A program made the position numbers and the translations under genes. A stretch of DNA of 19,553 nucleotides, from positions 1-19,553 of the forward strand of contig JAOTSL010000018.1 in assembly GCA_029864945.1 (NCBI GenBank), in the 5' to 3' direction. The notes below the pieces were generated by a model. The model saw only the letters and a program-made list of their open reading frames with translations, did no database searches and was not told the DNA's origin. Shown piece after piece: positions 6,992 to 14,183 of the stretch. Within the stretch, counting starts at the first letter, position 1, and each line of letters starts with the position of its first letter. This DNA comes from Gammaproteobacteria bacterium. GTDB taxonomy: Bacteria > Pseudomonadota > Gammaproteobacteria > S012-40.

Positions 6992-7948
6992 ATGAAAATC
7001 AGTAAAATAATTAAACTAGCCAAAGTAACTATATTCACTACATTTATAGTAGCGCCAGCAGCAAATGCCGCAGTGGTGTTTGTGGATGAATTTGATCAGG
7101 CTGAAGTATCTTATATAAATACAGCTGATAGCTCCCCGACTTGGCTAAGGAGTCGTAGCTCCGGTTTTTATAATACAGCAGTTACCACAGGCAATGGATT
7201 ATTAACTGTGACTACTAGTGATTCTCCTTATGGTGGGGCTATAACTAAGGTTAATCCAGATCTCGATTTCTTTGCTAACGAATTAACAATTACATATAGG
7301 GGGATTAGCTTACAAGCTATAGTACCCGAAGATGGTAATGTTAATTTAAATAATCAGGGTGTAGTTATTGCCGTTGGGAGTCACCTTTTAGGGCGGAACG
7401 ATAACTCCTGGGATTCGTATGCTTATTTTTCGGCTAGATACTTTGGTTCCGGTTATTTTGAATTTTCCGGGCATAGCTTAGTTACTCCTAATCCGGTTGC
7501 ACTGCAGGAAATACCAACGCCTTATTTGAACTATAGCTTAAGCGCACTAACTGCAGTTAAGTTGACTTTAGATGATGTTAATTACAGGTTGCTTTTTGAG
7601 TTTGGGAACCCGTTGAATAGTTTATCTTTTGCAGGGCCGCATCACCTGAGGAAGGATATGTGGAATACGTCAAGTGGAATGCGTCGCTTAGCTAAGGCTA
7701 AGATTGCGATGGAATATATGCTTGATTCAGCAATTGCTGCTAATGACCTTGATGCAATAGATGCAGCGCAATTGGCGCTTGATGCTGTATTGCTTGATTA
7801 TAATGCGCAATATGCCGAAGAAGAAGCAACAGCAGGTCTGTTTAAAGTATTTTTTGGTGCTGTCAGTGCGGACCGTAAAGGGGCCATAGCCACACTCGAT
7901 TCAATAACTGTAGAAGAAACGTCAGATTTACAGGTCTTAAGGCCATAA
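6992..7948 (+). CDS. Secreted protein of unknown family, beta-rich with a helical insert
   Basis: I do not recognise the family. The ATG at 6992 follows AAGGGGA at 4 bases; an in-frame GTG at 6974 is less likely. The 318-residue product begins with a signal peptide (basic KISKIIKLAK, hydrophobic core, PAANA then cleavage near residue 26). Residues ~27-215 are rich in beta-strand and aromatic/glycine residues, opening with VVFVDEFD as in many lectin-like jelly-roll exported proteins. Residues ~219-285 change to an Ala/Asp/Leu-rich, strongly helical stretch, and the end (GAIATLDSITVEE) again looks like a closing jelly-roll strand. There is no PEP-CTERM or LPXTG-type tail. It stands alone, with a strong terminator after it. 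A glycan-binding role is only a guess. Confidence 0.7.
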   Translation: MKISKIIKLAKVTIFTTFIVAPAANAAVVFVDEFDQAEVSYINTADSSPTWLRSRSSGFYNTAVTTGNGLLTVTTSDSPYGGAITKVNPDLDFFANELTITYRGISLQAIVPEDGNVNLNNQGVVIAVGSHLLGRNDNSWDSYAYFSARYFGSGYFEFSGHSLVTPNPVALQEIPTPYLNYSLSALTAVKLTLDDVNYRLLFEFGNPLNSLSFAGPHHLRKDMWNTSSGMRRLAKAKIAMEYMLDSAIAANDLDAIDAAQLALDAVLLDYNAQYAEEEATAGLFKVFFGAVSADRKGAIATLDSITVEETSDLQVLRP

Positions 7949-8003
7949 TTATGATTAATCGGATGTTAATCTGAGTTTTGTTAAATTGCTTTTAAGTTAT
8001 GTG

Positions 8004-8036
8004 AAACGGCATCTTTTTTAGATGCCGTTTTTGTTT
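8004..8036 (+). terminator. Rho-independent terminator after the secreted-protein gene
   Basis: Perfect 11-base stem AAACGGCATCT (8004-8014) / AGATGCCGTTT (8020-8030) with a 5-T loop, followed by a T-rich run to 8036. It ends the plus-strand transcript about 55 bases after the stop codon. Confidence 0.9.
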
Positions 8037-8134
8037 TCGACAGAATTATTTATTCAATTGAATGTTAATTTTCCCAGGCACTTTATACATGCTATATTGC
8101 GCTATCGTATTGTAAATATTAGTTGGTTTTGGTT

Positions 8135-8665
8135 ATGCGTTTGTATTTAATCGTGTTTTTTGTTTTTTGTTTGTCCGCATGTGATGGAAATACATCGCTT
8201 ATGAAAGCGAGTTTAGAAGGTGATAATGCTCAAATAGAGAGCTTACTTGCTGCCGGTGCTGACATAAATGAAGTTAATAATTACGGGTGGCCGGCTATTA
8301 TGCATGCTGCCCGTAATGGAAAAGATGAAGCAGCCAAAATATTACTTAAAAAAGGCGCAAATATTGAGGCGCGTGATTCCGGTAAATGGACCCCCTTGAT
8401 CCGAGCTGCCCAAAAGAAGCATTTATCTACGGTAAAATTTCTGCTTGATAATGGTGCTGATATTAATGCCCAAACGGATGAGGGCTGGTCAGCATTAATG
8501 TGGGCTACATTACAGAAAGATGCTGATATGGTTAAGTTATTATTAGAGCATAAAGCTAATTATGATTTAATGGCTGTCGATGGCCGCACTGCGTTTATGA
8601 TATCTCTTACTGAGAATAGTAATGCAATAATTGAAATTTTACAGGCTGCCGGGGCTCGTCCTTAA
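8135..8665 (+). CDS. Ankyrin-repeat lipoprotein (first copy)
   Basis: A 176-residue protein from the ATG at 8135; in-frame TTGs upstream would only place extra residues ahead of the signal. The lipoprotein signal peptide is MRLYLIVFFVFCLSAC, with lipid-carrying cysteine at residue 16. The next residue is Asp, which in E. coli favours retention in the inner membrane. About four ankyrin repeats follow with the usual A-ARNGKDEAAKILLKKGA pattern: LLAAGADIN, LLKKGANIE, LLDNGADIN and LLEHKANYD. Ankyrin repeats bind protein partners and have no catalysis of their own. It precedes the triheme cytochrome on the same strand by 135 bases. A related but longer ankyrin lipoprotein lies on the other side of that gene. 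No strong Shine-Dalgarno is visible. Confidence 0.85.
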   Translation: MRLYLIVFFVFCLSACDGNTSLMKASLEGDNAQIESLLAAGADINEVNNYGWPAIMHAARNGKDEAAKILLKKGANIEARDSGKWTPLIRAAQKKHLSTVKFLLDNGADINAQTDEGWSALMWATLQKDADMVKLLLEHKANYDLMAVDGRTAFMISLTENSNAIIEILQAAGARP

Positions 8666-8800
8666 GTGTAATTGTTTTCGTATTTTTGACTGATTGGTTC
8701 CATATAAAATTAAAAATAATAAAAAGAAAAAATAATATAAATATCTAGCAACCTGAAGTGTTGCAATTTTCACAAGATATCAACGCACGGGAGAGGTGTA
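8666..8800. other. Very A/T-rich spacer ahead of the cytochrome gene
   Basis: Bases 8701-8747 are almost entirely A and T with long A-runs, as in UP-element-like or bent DNA. A TTGACT (8686-8691) is present but has no -10 at proper spacing. A short GCAAC/GTTGC hairpin (8748-8764) is too weak to call a terminator. GGGAGAGG (8789-8796) is the good ribosome binding site of the cytochrome gene. Confidence 0.4.
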
Positions 8801-9481
8801 ATGAGATTTTGGAAGTTATTATGCTGGGTTTCCACCGTAAGCTGTTTGTTTGTAATGTTAGTTTCTTGCGCTAGAAACGGAGCAGATTATACGGTTATCG
8901 GTAATACCAGTGTGTATGAAGAAAAAGATTCTCGCGTTTTTGTGAACAAACCAATTTTAGTTTCTTTGCGGGAAGATGGTCTTCACGATAAAGCCAATGA
9001 TGCGTTAGATTCTTTGCAAGAACCAGAAAAGTCCATGGCTAACTTCCCTGTTGATCGTAGGGGCGGAATAAATTGGGCAAAGGCGATAAACGACGGGACG
9101 ATTAATCCCCGAATGAGCCAAACTGGTGAGGAAGACATGAATGTAATGGATATGGATATGTTGTTTAAAAATACGGGTGAGATGCCATGGGTGCGTTTTC
9201 CTCATTTGGCACATACCCGTTGGCTGGATTGCTCGAATTGTCATCCGGCAATTTTTGTCCCTCAAAAAGGTGGTAACCCAGGAATAGGTATGGACGCGAT
9301 TATTGCTGGACAATACTGCGGTCGTTGCCATGATAAAGTTGCATTTCCACTCTGGACGTGTGAACGCTGCCACAGTGTCGCACACAAAAAATCGCCAGAC
9401 GTTTGGTGGACTGACCCGGAAATCCCTTTGCCTGCGACTAAGCAGGAGCTTGAGCGTTTGAAGTCGGAGTATGAGGGGTAA
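8801..9481 (+). CDS. Triheme c-type cytochrome lipoprotein (cytochrome c7/c3-like)
   Basis: Periplasm-facing electron-transfer protein of 226 residues. The signal ends in a lipobox LVSC with lipidated C23, so it should be membrane-anchored. Three haem-binding CXXCH motifs are present: CSNCH (144-148), CGRCH (173-177) and CERCH (187-191). Histidines outside the motifs that could be axial ligands include H135 and H138 (FPHLAH) and H195. The stretch FPVDRRGGINWAKAINDG before the haems is like the leader of the triheme c7-type family. It begins with ATG after GGGAGAGG, the best ribosome site in this part of the window. No oxidase or reductase partner is adjacent; its neighbours are ankyrin lipoproteins. 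The physiological donor and acceptor are unknown. Triheme count and lipoprotein nature are directly seen. Confidence 0.9.
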   Translation: MRFWKLLCWVSTVSCLFVMLVSCARNGADYTVIGNTSVYEEKDSRVFVNKPILVSLREDGLHDKANDALDSLQEPEKSMANFPVDRRGGINWAKAINDGTINPRMSQTGEEDMNVMDMDMLFKNTGEMPWVRFPHLAHTRWLDCSNCHPAIFVPQKGGNPGIGMDAIIAGQYCGRCHDKVAFPLWTCERCHSVAHKKSPDVWWTDPEIPLPATKQELERLKSEYEG

Positions 9482-9502
9482 GAAAGGGCCTGGATCAGTC
9501 AC

Positions 9503-9541
9503 AATTAAAAAAGGCGATTTTTATAATCGCCTTTTTTAATT
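9503..9541. terminator. Bidirectional terminator between cytochrome and yjbQ
   Basis: Perfect 17-base stem: AATTAAAAAAGGCGATT (9503-9519) pairs with 9525-9541 around a 5-base loop. The six As and six Ts on the two arms supply the U-tract in both directions. The yjbQ stop (9536-9538) lies inside the right arm. Confidence 0.9.
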
Positions 9542-9943
9542 GCTTATATGAATGGCGATTTCACGCTCTCCGCCAGAATGCCTGTGCTCCCATAAATATA
9601 TTCCCTGCCAGATACCAAGTGCCAGTTTCCCATGTTGAACGGGGACTGATAATGAAGTTGATGTCAAAATACTTTTGATATGGCTTGGCATATCATCAGG
9701 ACCTTCATGTGTGTGGGTATATAGCGAATCGTTTTCGGGTACAAGCCTGCTTAGCCATGCTTCTAGGTCACATTTGGCCGAAGGGTCAGCATTTTCCTGA
9801 ATAATTAGACTGGCTGAAGTATGCTTTATAAATAAAGTGCACAAGCCACTATCAAAACCTGCTTTTTGTACCTGTGATTCCACTCGATTAGTGATGTTGT
9901 GTAGTCCCTGTTTTGACGCAGGGATATATAAGCTGATAACCAT
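9536..9943 (-). CDS. yjbQ: YjbQ / UPF0047 family protein
   Basis: Small cytosolic protein of 135 residues, full length for the family. Signature segments are in order: IKHTSASLIIQENADP (39-54), PDDMPSHIKSIL, and GKLALGIWQGIYLWEHR near the C-terminus. The E. coli member is reported to have thiamine-phosphate-synthase-like side activity, but the physiological role of the family is unsettled. It starts 8 bases after the stop of the ankyrin lipoprotein gene on the same strand, so the two are likely co-transcribed. No strong Shine-Dalgarno is visible, which also fits coupling. Its stop is embedded in the bidirectional terminator. Confidence 0.9.
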   Translation of the reverse strand: MVISLYIPASKQGLHNITNRVESQVQKAGFDSGLCTLFIKHTSASLIIQENADPSAKCDLEAWLSRLVPENDSLYTHTHEGPDDMPSHIKSILTSTSLSVPVQHGKLALGIWQGIYLWEHRHSGGEREIAIHISN

Positions 9944-9951
9944 TGTTGATG

Positions 9952-10680
9952 CTACTTTATTGCCTTGCTAATCATATCAAGAACTGCCTTGTTACCATTT
10001 CCTTCTGCAAGGCGAAAAACTGAGTCTCCGTCCGAATCAATTGCTTTGGGGTCAGCATTATTCTTAATTAAAAGGGCAACCGTATCGGGGTGACTGAATT
10101 CAACAGCCGCCATCAGCGGAGTACGACCATTTTTGCCTCGTGCATTTACGTCAACACCGTATTTAAGCAGTAAATTAATGATCTCGTTATTGCCAAGGCC
10201 AGCCGAAAAAAGTAGGGCGTTTTCATTACTTTCGCTGTTTACTTTGGTTTTGCTATTCAGTAACGCAGCTAGCGCATTTGCATGATTAAAAAATGCGGCG
10301 TTGGTAACGGCCGTTGCCCCATAATTGTTCTCTGTATTGACGTTGGCACCATTATCTAATAACAATTTGATGATTTTATCGTGGCCACTGGATGATGCCA
10401 TGATTAAAGCTGTCATACCGTCAATGTCTTGTGCGTCCATTGCGGCGTTTCGCTCTAAAAGAAGCTTGGTGCTTTCATATTGTCCATTGCCAGCTGAGAG
10501 CATGAGTGGTGTTTTGCCGTGTTTGTTGGCGTCGTTTATGTCTGCGCCGTTGTCTAACATTACGCTAATCATGTCAGTTTGGCCGCGGGCAGACGATAGC
10601 TGCAGTTCGGTATAAGCATCGCCGGTACATGCGGTGATAAGAATTAGTGAGAGTGAAGCAAAAAATAGTTTAAATTTCAT
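9952..10680 (-). CDS. Ankyrin-repeat lipoprotein (second copy)
   Basis: A 242-residue protein with lipoprotein signal MKFKLFFASLSLILITAC (lipidated C18). The +2 residue is Thr, so Lol sorting to the outer membrane is expected by E. coli rules, unlike the first ankyrin copy (+2 Asp). About six ankyrin repeats are seen: MLDNGADIN, LLERNAAMD, LLDNGANVN, a degenerate one with LLNSKTKVN, LLKYGVDVN and LIKNNADPK. It presumably binds protein partners in the periplasm. It lies 68 bases downstream of the fbpB-like permease on the same strand and 8 bases before yjbQ. A promoter of its own is possible (TTGGGC, 16 bases, TATAAA). The two ankyrin genes share plan and repeat style but are not close duplicates. 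Confidence 0.87.
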   Translation of the reverse strand: MKFKLFFASLSLILITACTGDAYTELQLSSARGQTDMISVMLDNGADINDANKHGKTPLMLSAGNGQYESTKLLLERNAAMDAQDIDGMTALIMASSSGHDKIIKLLLDNGANVNTENNYGATAVTNAAFFNHANALAALLNSKTKVNSESNENALLFSAGLGNNEIINLLLKYGVDVNARGKNGRTPLMAAVEFSHPDTVALLIKNNADPKAIDSDGDSVFRLAEGNGNKAVLDMISKAIK

Positions 10681-10699
10681 TGGAATTATTAGGCATCAT

Positions 10700-10727
10700 T
10701 TTATAAAGATAGGCTATTTTAGCCCAA
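10700..10727 (-). promoter_or_regulatory. Candidate promoter for ankyrin lipoprotein-yjbQ
   Basis: Reading the minus strand: TTGGGC (10722-10727), a 16-base spacer and TATAAA (10700-10705). It falls in the 68-base gap after the permease gene. It would make ankyrin-yjbQ partly independent of the Fur-controlled promoter. Matched by eye only. Confidence 0.35.
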
Positions 10728-10748
10728 GCACCGTAAAGCGCCAATGTA

Positions 10749-12350
10749 TTAATGGCCCATTTTTTCGCTTTTACGCATAATCCAGATAGCAGGCAAGGTG
10801 CCAATTACCAGCATCAGCGCAGCAGGTGCTGCAAGTTCGAGCATTTCTTCACTTGCTTCAATCCAGATTCTGACGGGTAAGGTATCAAAACCAGTGGGGC
10901 GCAATATTAATGTTGCAGGAAGCTCTTTTAATGCGTCAATAAACACAAGCACCCAAGCAGTGGCCATTCCGCCGCTGACAATGGGTAGAATTACTCGACG
11001 AAGGTTTTCAATTGGGCCGGCGCCAAACACCCTGCCCGCTTCTTCTATGGACGGCGTTAGTTGTTGGAGAGATGCTTCCTGGGCCTGAATTGCTAAAGGT
11101 AGAAACCGAATAACCATAGCGATAATAAGCGCTGCGAGCGTGCCGTAAATAAAAGGCAGTTGCGCAAGTACAAAGGCAAGCACGCCAAGTGCGATGACTG
11201 GTCCGGGCAGGGCAAAACCAACGCTTGATAAATGCAAATAGGTCTGTGATAGCAGGTTGTGTTTTCGAGCGTGATAAAACGCAATGGGAAAGGCGATAAC
11301 GAGTGCGATGGTTGCTGAGGCAAATGCAATAATGCCGGAGTTAATACAATATTGCCAAAATTCGGAATCGATTAAGTCCTGCTGCCAAGCATCGAAGCTC
11401 AAGTGGACCATCCAGGCCAGCGGTAGTAAAAAACTGAACGTGGTGATTAATCCAAGCCATGTCCAGATTAGTAATTGCTGATTTCTGGAGGCTTGCTGGC
11501 GCTCAACTTTTTTTGTTTGAGCGCCGGAAAAAAATCGTTGGCGTTTGCGAAAAAATCGTTCTAGCACCAAGAATGACAGGCTCAATGCAATGAGAATGAA
11601 GCTTAAGCCGGCCGCGGCGTTAAAGTCCATTCGTCCACTCATTTGATTGTAAATGCTTAAGGTAAATGTTTGGTAGCGAAGCATACTGACGGCGCCAAAA
11701 TCAGATAATACGTGCAGAATAATCACTGCCAGTCCGGCAGCGATGGCAGGTCGCATCAATGGCAGGTTGATTTTGAGAAATATTTCACGGGGACCGGCTC
11801 CTTGAATTTGTGCAGCTTCTTCCAGGCTTTGTGTGGAGTGGGATAAAGAGGTTCGAACTAGCAGAAAAATATAAGAGAAGCCCGCTAAAGCAAGTATAAA
11901 GGCAACCCCAAAAACATTTGAAAGATCCGGAACAGAGGAGCTGGCTCCAAAAATAAAATGCCATAATTTGCCGAGCCAGCCTTCTCTATCCAGCAACGAT
12001 GTGTAAATGTGAGCGAAAACATAAGTTGGAATGGTAAGAGGCAGAAGAAGAAGCCAGATGGCGACCTTACGACCAGCGAAAGATTTGCGGGCAACTATCC
12101 ACGCACTACTAACACCTAAAATCAGACTAAATATGGCGACAATTAATGCCAGGGTCAGCGTGTTAAGCAGCAAGCCTGGAATTCGATGGCTCCAGAGTGC
12201 TTTCCACTGATCAACGGATAAATCAAGACCATATGCTACAACATGGAGCAGCGGCAATATCGCCAGTATGACGATAACCGCCGCAATGCTACCAAGTGAG
12301 CTGAACTGGTTATTCGAGAGTGCGGATAACCGAGTGGCTTTAGCTAACAA
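10749..12350 (-). CDS. fbpB: Ferric-iron ABC transporter permease, fused double-domain (FbpB type)
   Basis: Inner-membrane permease of 533 residues built of two repeated binding-protein-dependent transport domains with about twelve membrane segments. Both ATPase-contact (EAA) loops are visible: EEAAQIQGAGPREIFLKINL in the first half and IEEAGRVFGAGPIENLRRVI in the second. This fused layout is typical of FbpB/SfuB/HitB iron permeases. The start is TTG at 12350, three bases after the stop of the binding-protein gene; AGGA lies about 12 bases upstream and no better start exists before the first membrane segment. Energy must come from an ATPase (FbpC) encoded elsewhere, since none is in this window. 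Thiamine permeases are similar, but the partner protein and Fur box favour iron. Confidence 0.92.
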   Translation of the reverse strand: MLAKATRLSALSNNQFSSLGSIAAVIVILAILPLLHVVAYGLDLSVDQWKALWSHRIPGLLLNTLTLALIVAIFSLILGVSSAWIVARKSFAGRKVAIWLLLLPLTIPTYVFAHIYTSLLDREGWLGKLWHFIFGASSSVPDLSNVFGVAFILALAGFSYIFLLVRTSLSHSTQSLEEAAQIQGAGPREIFLKINLPLMRPAIAAGLAVIILHVLSDFGAVSMLRYQTFTLSIYNQMSGRMDFNAAAGLSFILIALSLSFLVLERFFRKRQRFFSGAQTKKVERQQASRNQQLLIWTWLGLITTFSFLLPLAWMVHLSFDAWQQDLIDSEFWQYCINSGIIAFASATIALVIAFPIAFYHARKHNLLSQTYLHLSSVGFALPGPVIALGVLAFVLAQLPFIYGTLAALIIAMVIRFLPLAIQAQEASLQQLTPSIEEAGRVFGAGPIENLRRVILPIVSGGMATAWVLVFIDALKELPATLILRPTGFDTLPVRIWIEASEEMLELAAPAALMLVIGTLPAIWIMRKSEKMGH

Positions 12351-12353
12351 TGT

Positions 12354-13355
12354 TTATTGGAGTCCTGACTTATCGATTAAATCGAGGGTTTTGTTTCTGT
12401 TTTTGCCTAATTGCTCCATAGGAACATTGGCGACTTTTAATTTATTCAGCTCAGGAATTTCTGGTGCAGTAGGAATGCCATTACGCGTTGGATATTCCTT
12501 ATTCACTTCAGCAAACATTTTTTGCCCTTCAGGTGAAACCAAAAACTCAATAAATTTCAAAGCATTCTTGCTGTTTGTAGAATATTTGCTCAGCGCGACG
12601 CCAGCAACATTCCAGGCAATACCTACATCAGCGTTATTCTGATCCGGTAAAATTATTTTAATTGGAGCATCTGGGTGTTTGGCTAGGTGACGGTAAATAT
12701 AATAGTGATTAACCAAGCCTACATCTGCATCGCCATTCGCAACAGTTTTTACGACCTTACTGTGTTTGTTAAAGACGTTTCGACCAGCATTTTCAGACAG
12801 GCCTTTTAGCCAGTTTAATGTTTCGGTTTCACCTTTAGCCAGCATATATACCGTCGTGCCCGCTATAAAGCTGCCGTTGGTGGCGTAGGTAATTGCTATT
12901 TTGTTTTTATATTCAGGCAAAGCAAGGTCAAAAACAGATTTCACCTTATTTGCTGTTGGGCTGTTTGTGTTAACAACCAAAACTCGCGCTCGGGCTGACA
13001 GGCCAAGCCACAAATTTTCCGAAGAGCGATCTTTTGCGGGGATTTGAGATGCCAGGTTCGTTGGTATTGCTTGAAATAGACTAAGCTCCGCCCCTTTTTG
13101 AAGGTTGCCAGCGTCATTGCTTATGAAAAGATCGGCGTCAGTGCGGTCACCTTCAAGTTTTAGCTTATTTAGTAATGCAGTGGATTCGGCTGCATGCAGC
13201 GTGACTTTTATGTCGGTTCGGTCTTCAAATATTTTGACGATAGGTTTAATAAAATTATCGCTGCGACCTGAGTATATAATTAACTCGTCGCCCGCAAATG
13301 CGAATGTTGGAAAGCTGATTATTGCGATTAATGCTACTAGTGAAATACGATGCAT
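12354..13355 (-). CDS. fbpA: Periplasmic ferric-iron binding protein (FbpA/FutA type)
   Basis: Solute-binding protein of 333 residues that captures Fe3+ in the periplasm and delivers it to the FbpB permease. The signal peptide is cleaved after about residue 21 (TFAFA, then GDELIIYSGR). The opening LIIYSGR and the HYYIYRHL segment with Y218, Y219 and Y221 match the tyrosine iron ligands of bacterial transferrin-like binding proteins. The conserved APEIPELNKLKV tail is also typical. ATG at 13355 follows AAGG at 9 bases. Transcription starts from a promoter overlapped by a Fur box (13391-13419). It is divergent from trpG. Confidence 0.94.
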   Translation of the reverse strand: MHRISLVALIAIISFPTFAFAGDELIIYSGRSDNFIKPIVKIFEDRTDIKVTLHAAESTALLNKLKLEGDRTDADLFISNDAGNLQKGAELSLFQAIPTNLASQIPAKDRSSENLWLGLSARARVLVVNTNSPTANKVKSVFDLALPEYKNKIAITYATNGSFIAGTTVYMLAKGETETLNWLKGLSENAGRNVFNKHSKVVKTVANGDADVGLVNHYYIYRHLAKHPDAPIKIILPDQNNADVGIAWNVAGVALSKYSTNSKNALKFIEFLVSPEGQKMFAEVNKEYPTRNGIPTAPEIPELNKLKVANVPMEQLGKNRNKTLDLIDKSGLQ

Positions 13356-13390
13356 TTTATAAGGCCTTTGTTTGTGTTTCGATCATCTAA

Positions 13391-13419
13391 ATGATAATGA
13401 TTCTCATTTAGAATTTCAA
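13391..13419 (-). promoter_or_regulatory. Sigma-70 promoter of fbpA
   Basis: On the minus strand TTGAAA (13414-13419), a 17-base spacer and TATCAT (13391-13396) make a good promoter about 35 bases ahead of the fbpA start. The -10 and spacer are covered by the Fur box, so iron-bound Fur would block polymerase. Confidence 0.75.
13393..13411. promoter_or_regulatory. Fur box
   Basis: GATAATGATTCTCATTTAG matches the 19-base E. coli Fur consensus GATAATGATAATCATTATC at 14 of 19 positions. It sits within a wider palindrome, TAAATGA (13388-13394) with TCATTTA (13404-13410). Position over the fbpA -10 predicts iron-dependent repression. It lies more than 120 bases from trpG, so control of trpG is less likely. 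Confidence 0.85.
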
Positions 13420-13533
13420 GCCTTTAATTCATGATTTTTTTATAAGGTTTGTTTGGCGTATTACGGGCAGGTGCTAAACGAATTAGACAATGATAAACTT
13501 GCATCCCTTAAAACTGATTGCAGAGTACTACAC

Positions 13534-14148
13534 ATGTTGTTGATGATCGATAATTACGACTCGTTTACCTATAACTTGGTCCAATATCTGGGCGAGTTAG
13601 GTGCAGATGTACGCGTGTATCGAAATGATCAAATAACGGTTGAAGAAATGGTCGCGCTTAAACCTGAGCGGTTGATGATATCTCCGGGGCCTTGCACACC
13701 AAATGAAGCCGGGGTATCTATAGATGCGATTAACCATTTTGCCGGTAAAATACCGCTTCTTGGCGTGTGCTTGGGGCATCAGAGCATAGGTCAGGCGTTT
13801 GGCGGTCAAATAGTCCATGCAAATGAAATCATGCATGGTAAAACTTCTCCGATTTATCACAGTGATAAAGGCGTTTTTTCTGGTCTGAAAAATCCATATA
13901 CAGCAACGCGTTACCATTCGCTGGTGATAAACAAGAATAAATTACCTGATTGCCTGGAAATTACCGCATGGACTCAAAATGAAAACGGCGAAATGGATGA
14001 AATTATGGGTGTGCGACACAAAACGCTGCCGATAGAGGGCGTTCAATTTCATCCGGAGTCTATTTTGTCTGAATTTGGGCATGAATTGTTGCAGAATTTT
14101 TTGGATGCCCCGTCACCGACGATAGTACCGGAAAAAGCGGTAGCGTAA
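13534..14148 (+). CDS. trpG: Anthranilate synthase glutamine amidotransferase subunit
   Basis: Supplies ammonia from glutamine to anthranilate synthase (TrpE, not in the window) in tryptophan synthesis; often shared with p-aminobenzoate synthesis as PabA. The class I glutaminase triad is clear: C79 in GVCLGHQ, with H173 and E175 in QFHPES. The start is ATG at 13534 (MLLMIDNYDSFTYNLVQYLG, the standard N-terminus). An in-frame TTG 81 bases upstream is rejected because it only adds unconserved residues. Product is 204 residues. trpD follows after 35 bases. No Trp-rich leader peptide or attenuator is seen in the 120-base upstream region. Confidence 0.96.
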   Translation: MLLMIDNYDSFTYNLVQYLGELGADVRVYRNDQITVEEMVALKPERLMISPGPCTPNEAGVSIDAINHFAGKIPLLGVCLGHQSIGQAFGGQIVHANEIMHGKTSPIYHSDKGVFSGLKNPYTATRYHSLVINKNKLPDCLEITAWTQNENGEMDEIMGVRHKTLPIEGVQFHPESILSEFGHELLQNFLDAPSPTIVPEKAVA

Positions 14149-14183
14149 GGTCATCACAGAATAGATTAAAGGGAGAAGGAATA

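Noticed and set aside
8077..8100. Sigma-54-like GGCAC...GC upstream of the first ankyrin gene
   Set aside because: The distance between the GG and GC elements is 14 bases instead of 12, so it does not fit a -24/-12 promoter.
8748..8768. GCAAC/GTTGC hairpin followed by TTTT ahead of the cytochrome gene
   Set aside because: Only five base pairs with a seven-base loop; too weak for a terminator.
13453..13533. In-frame upstream extension of trpG from TTG
   Set aside because: The 27 extra residues are not part of TrpG; the standard N-terminus begins at the ATG at 13534. It has no Trp codons, so it is not a trp leader peptide either.
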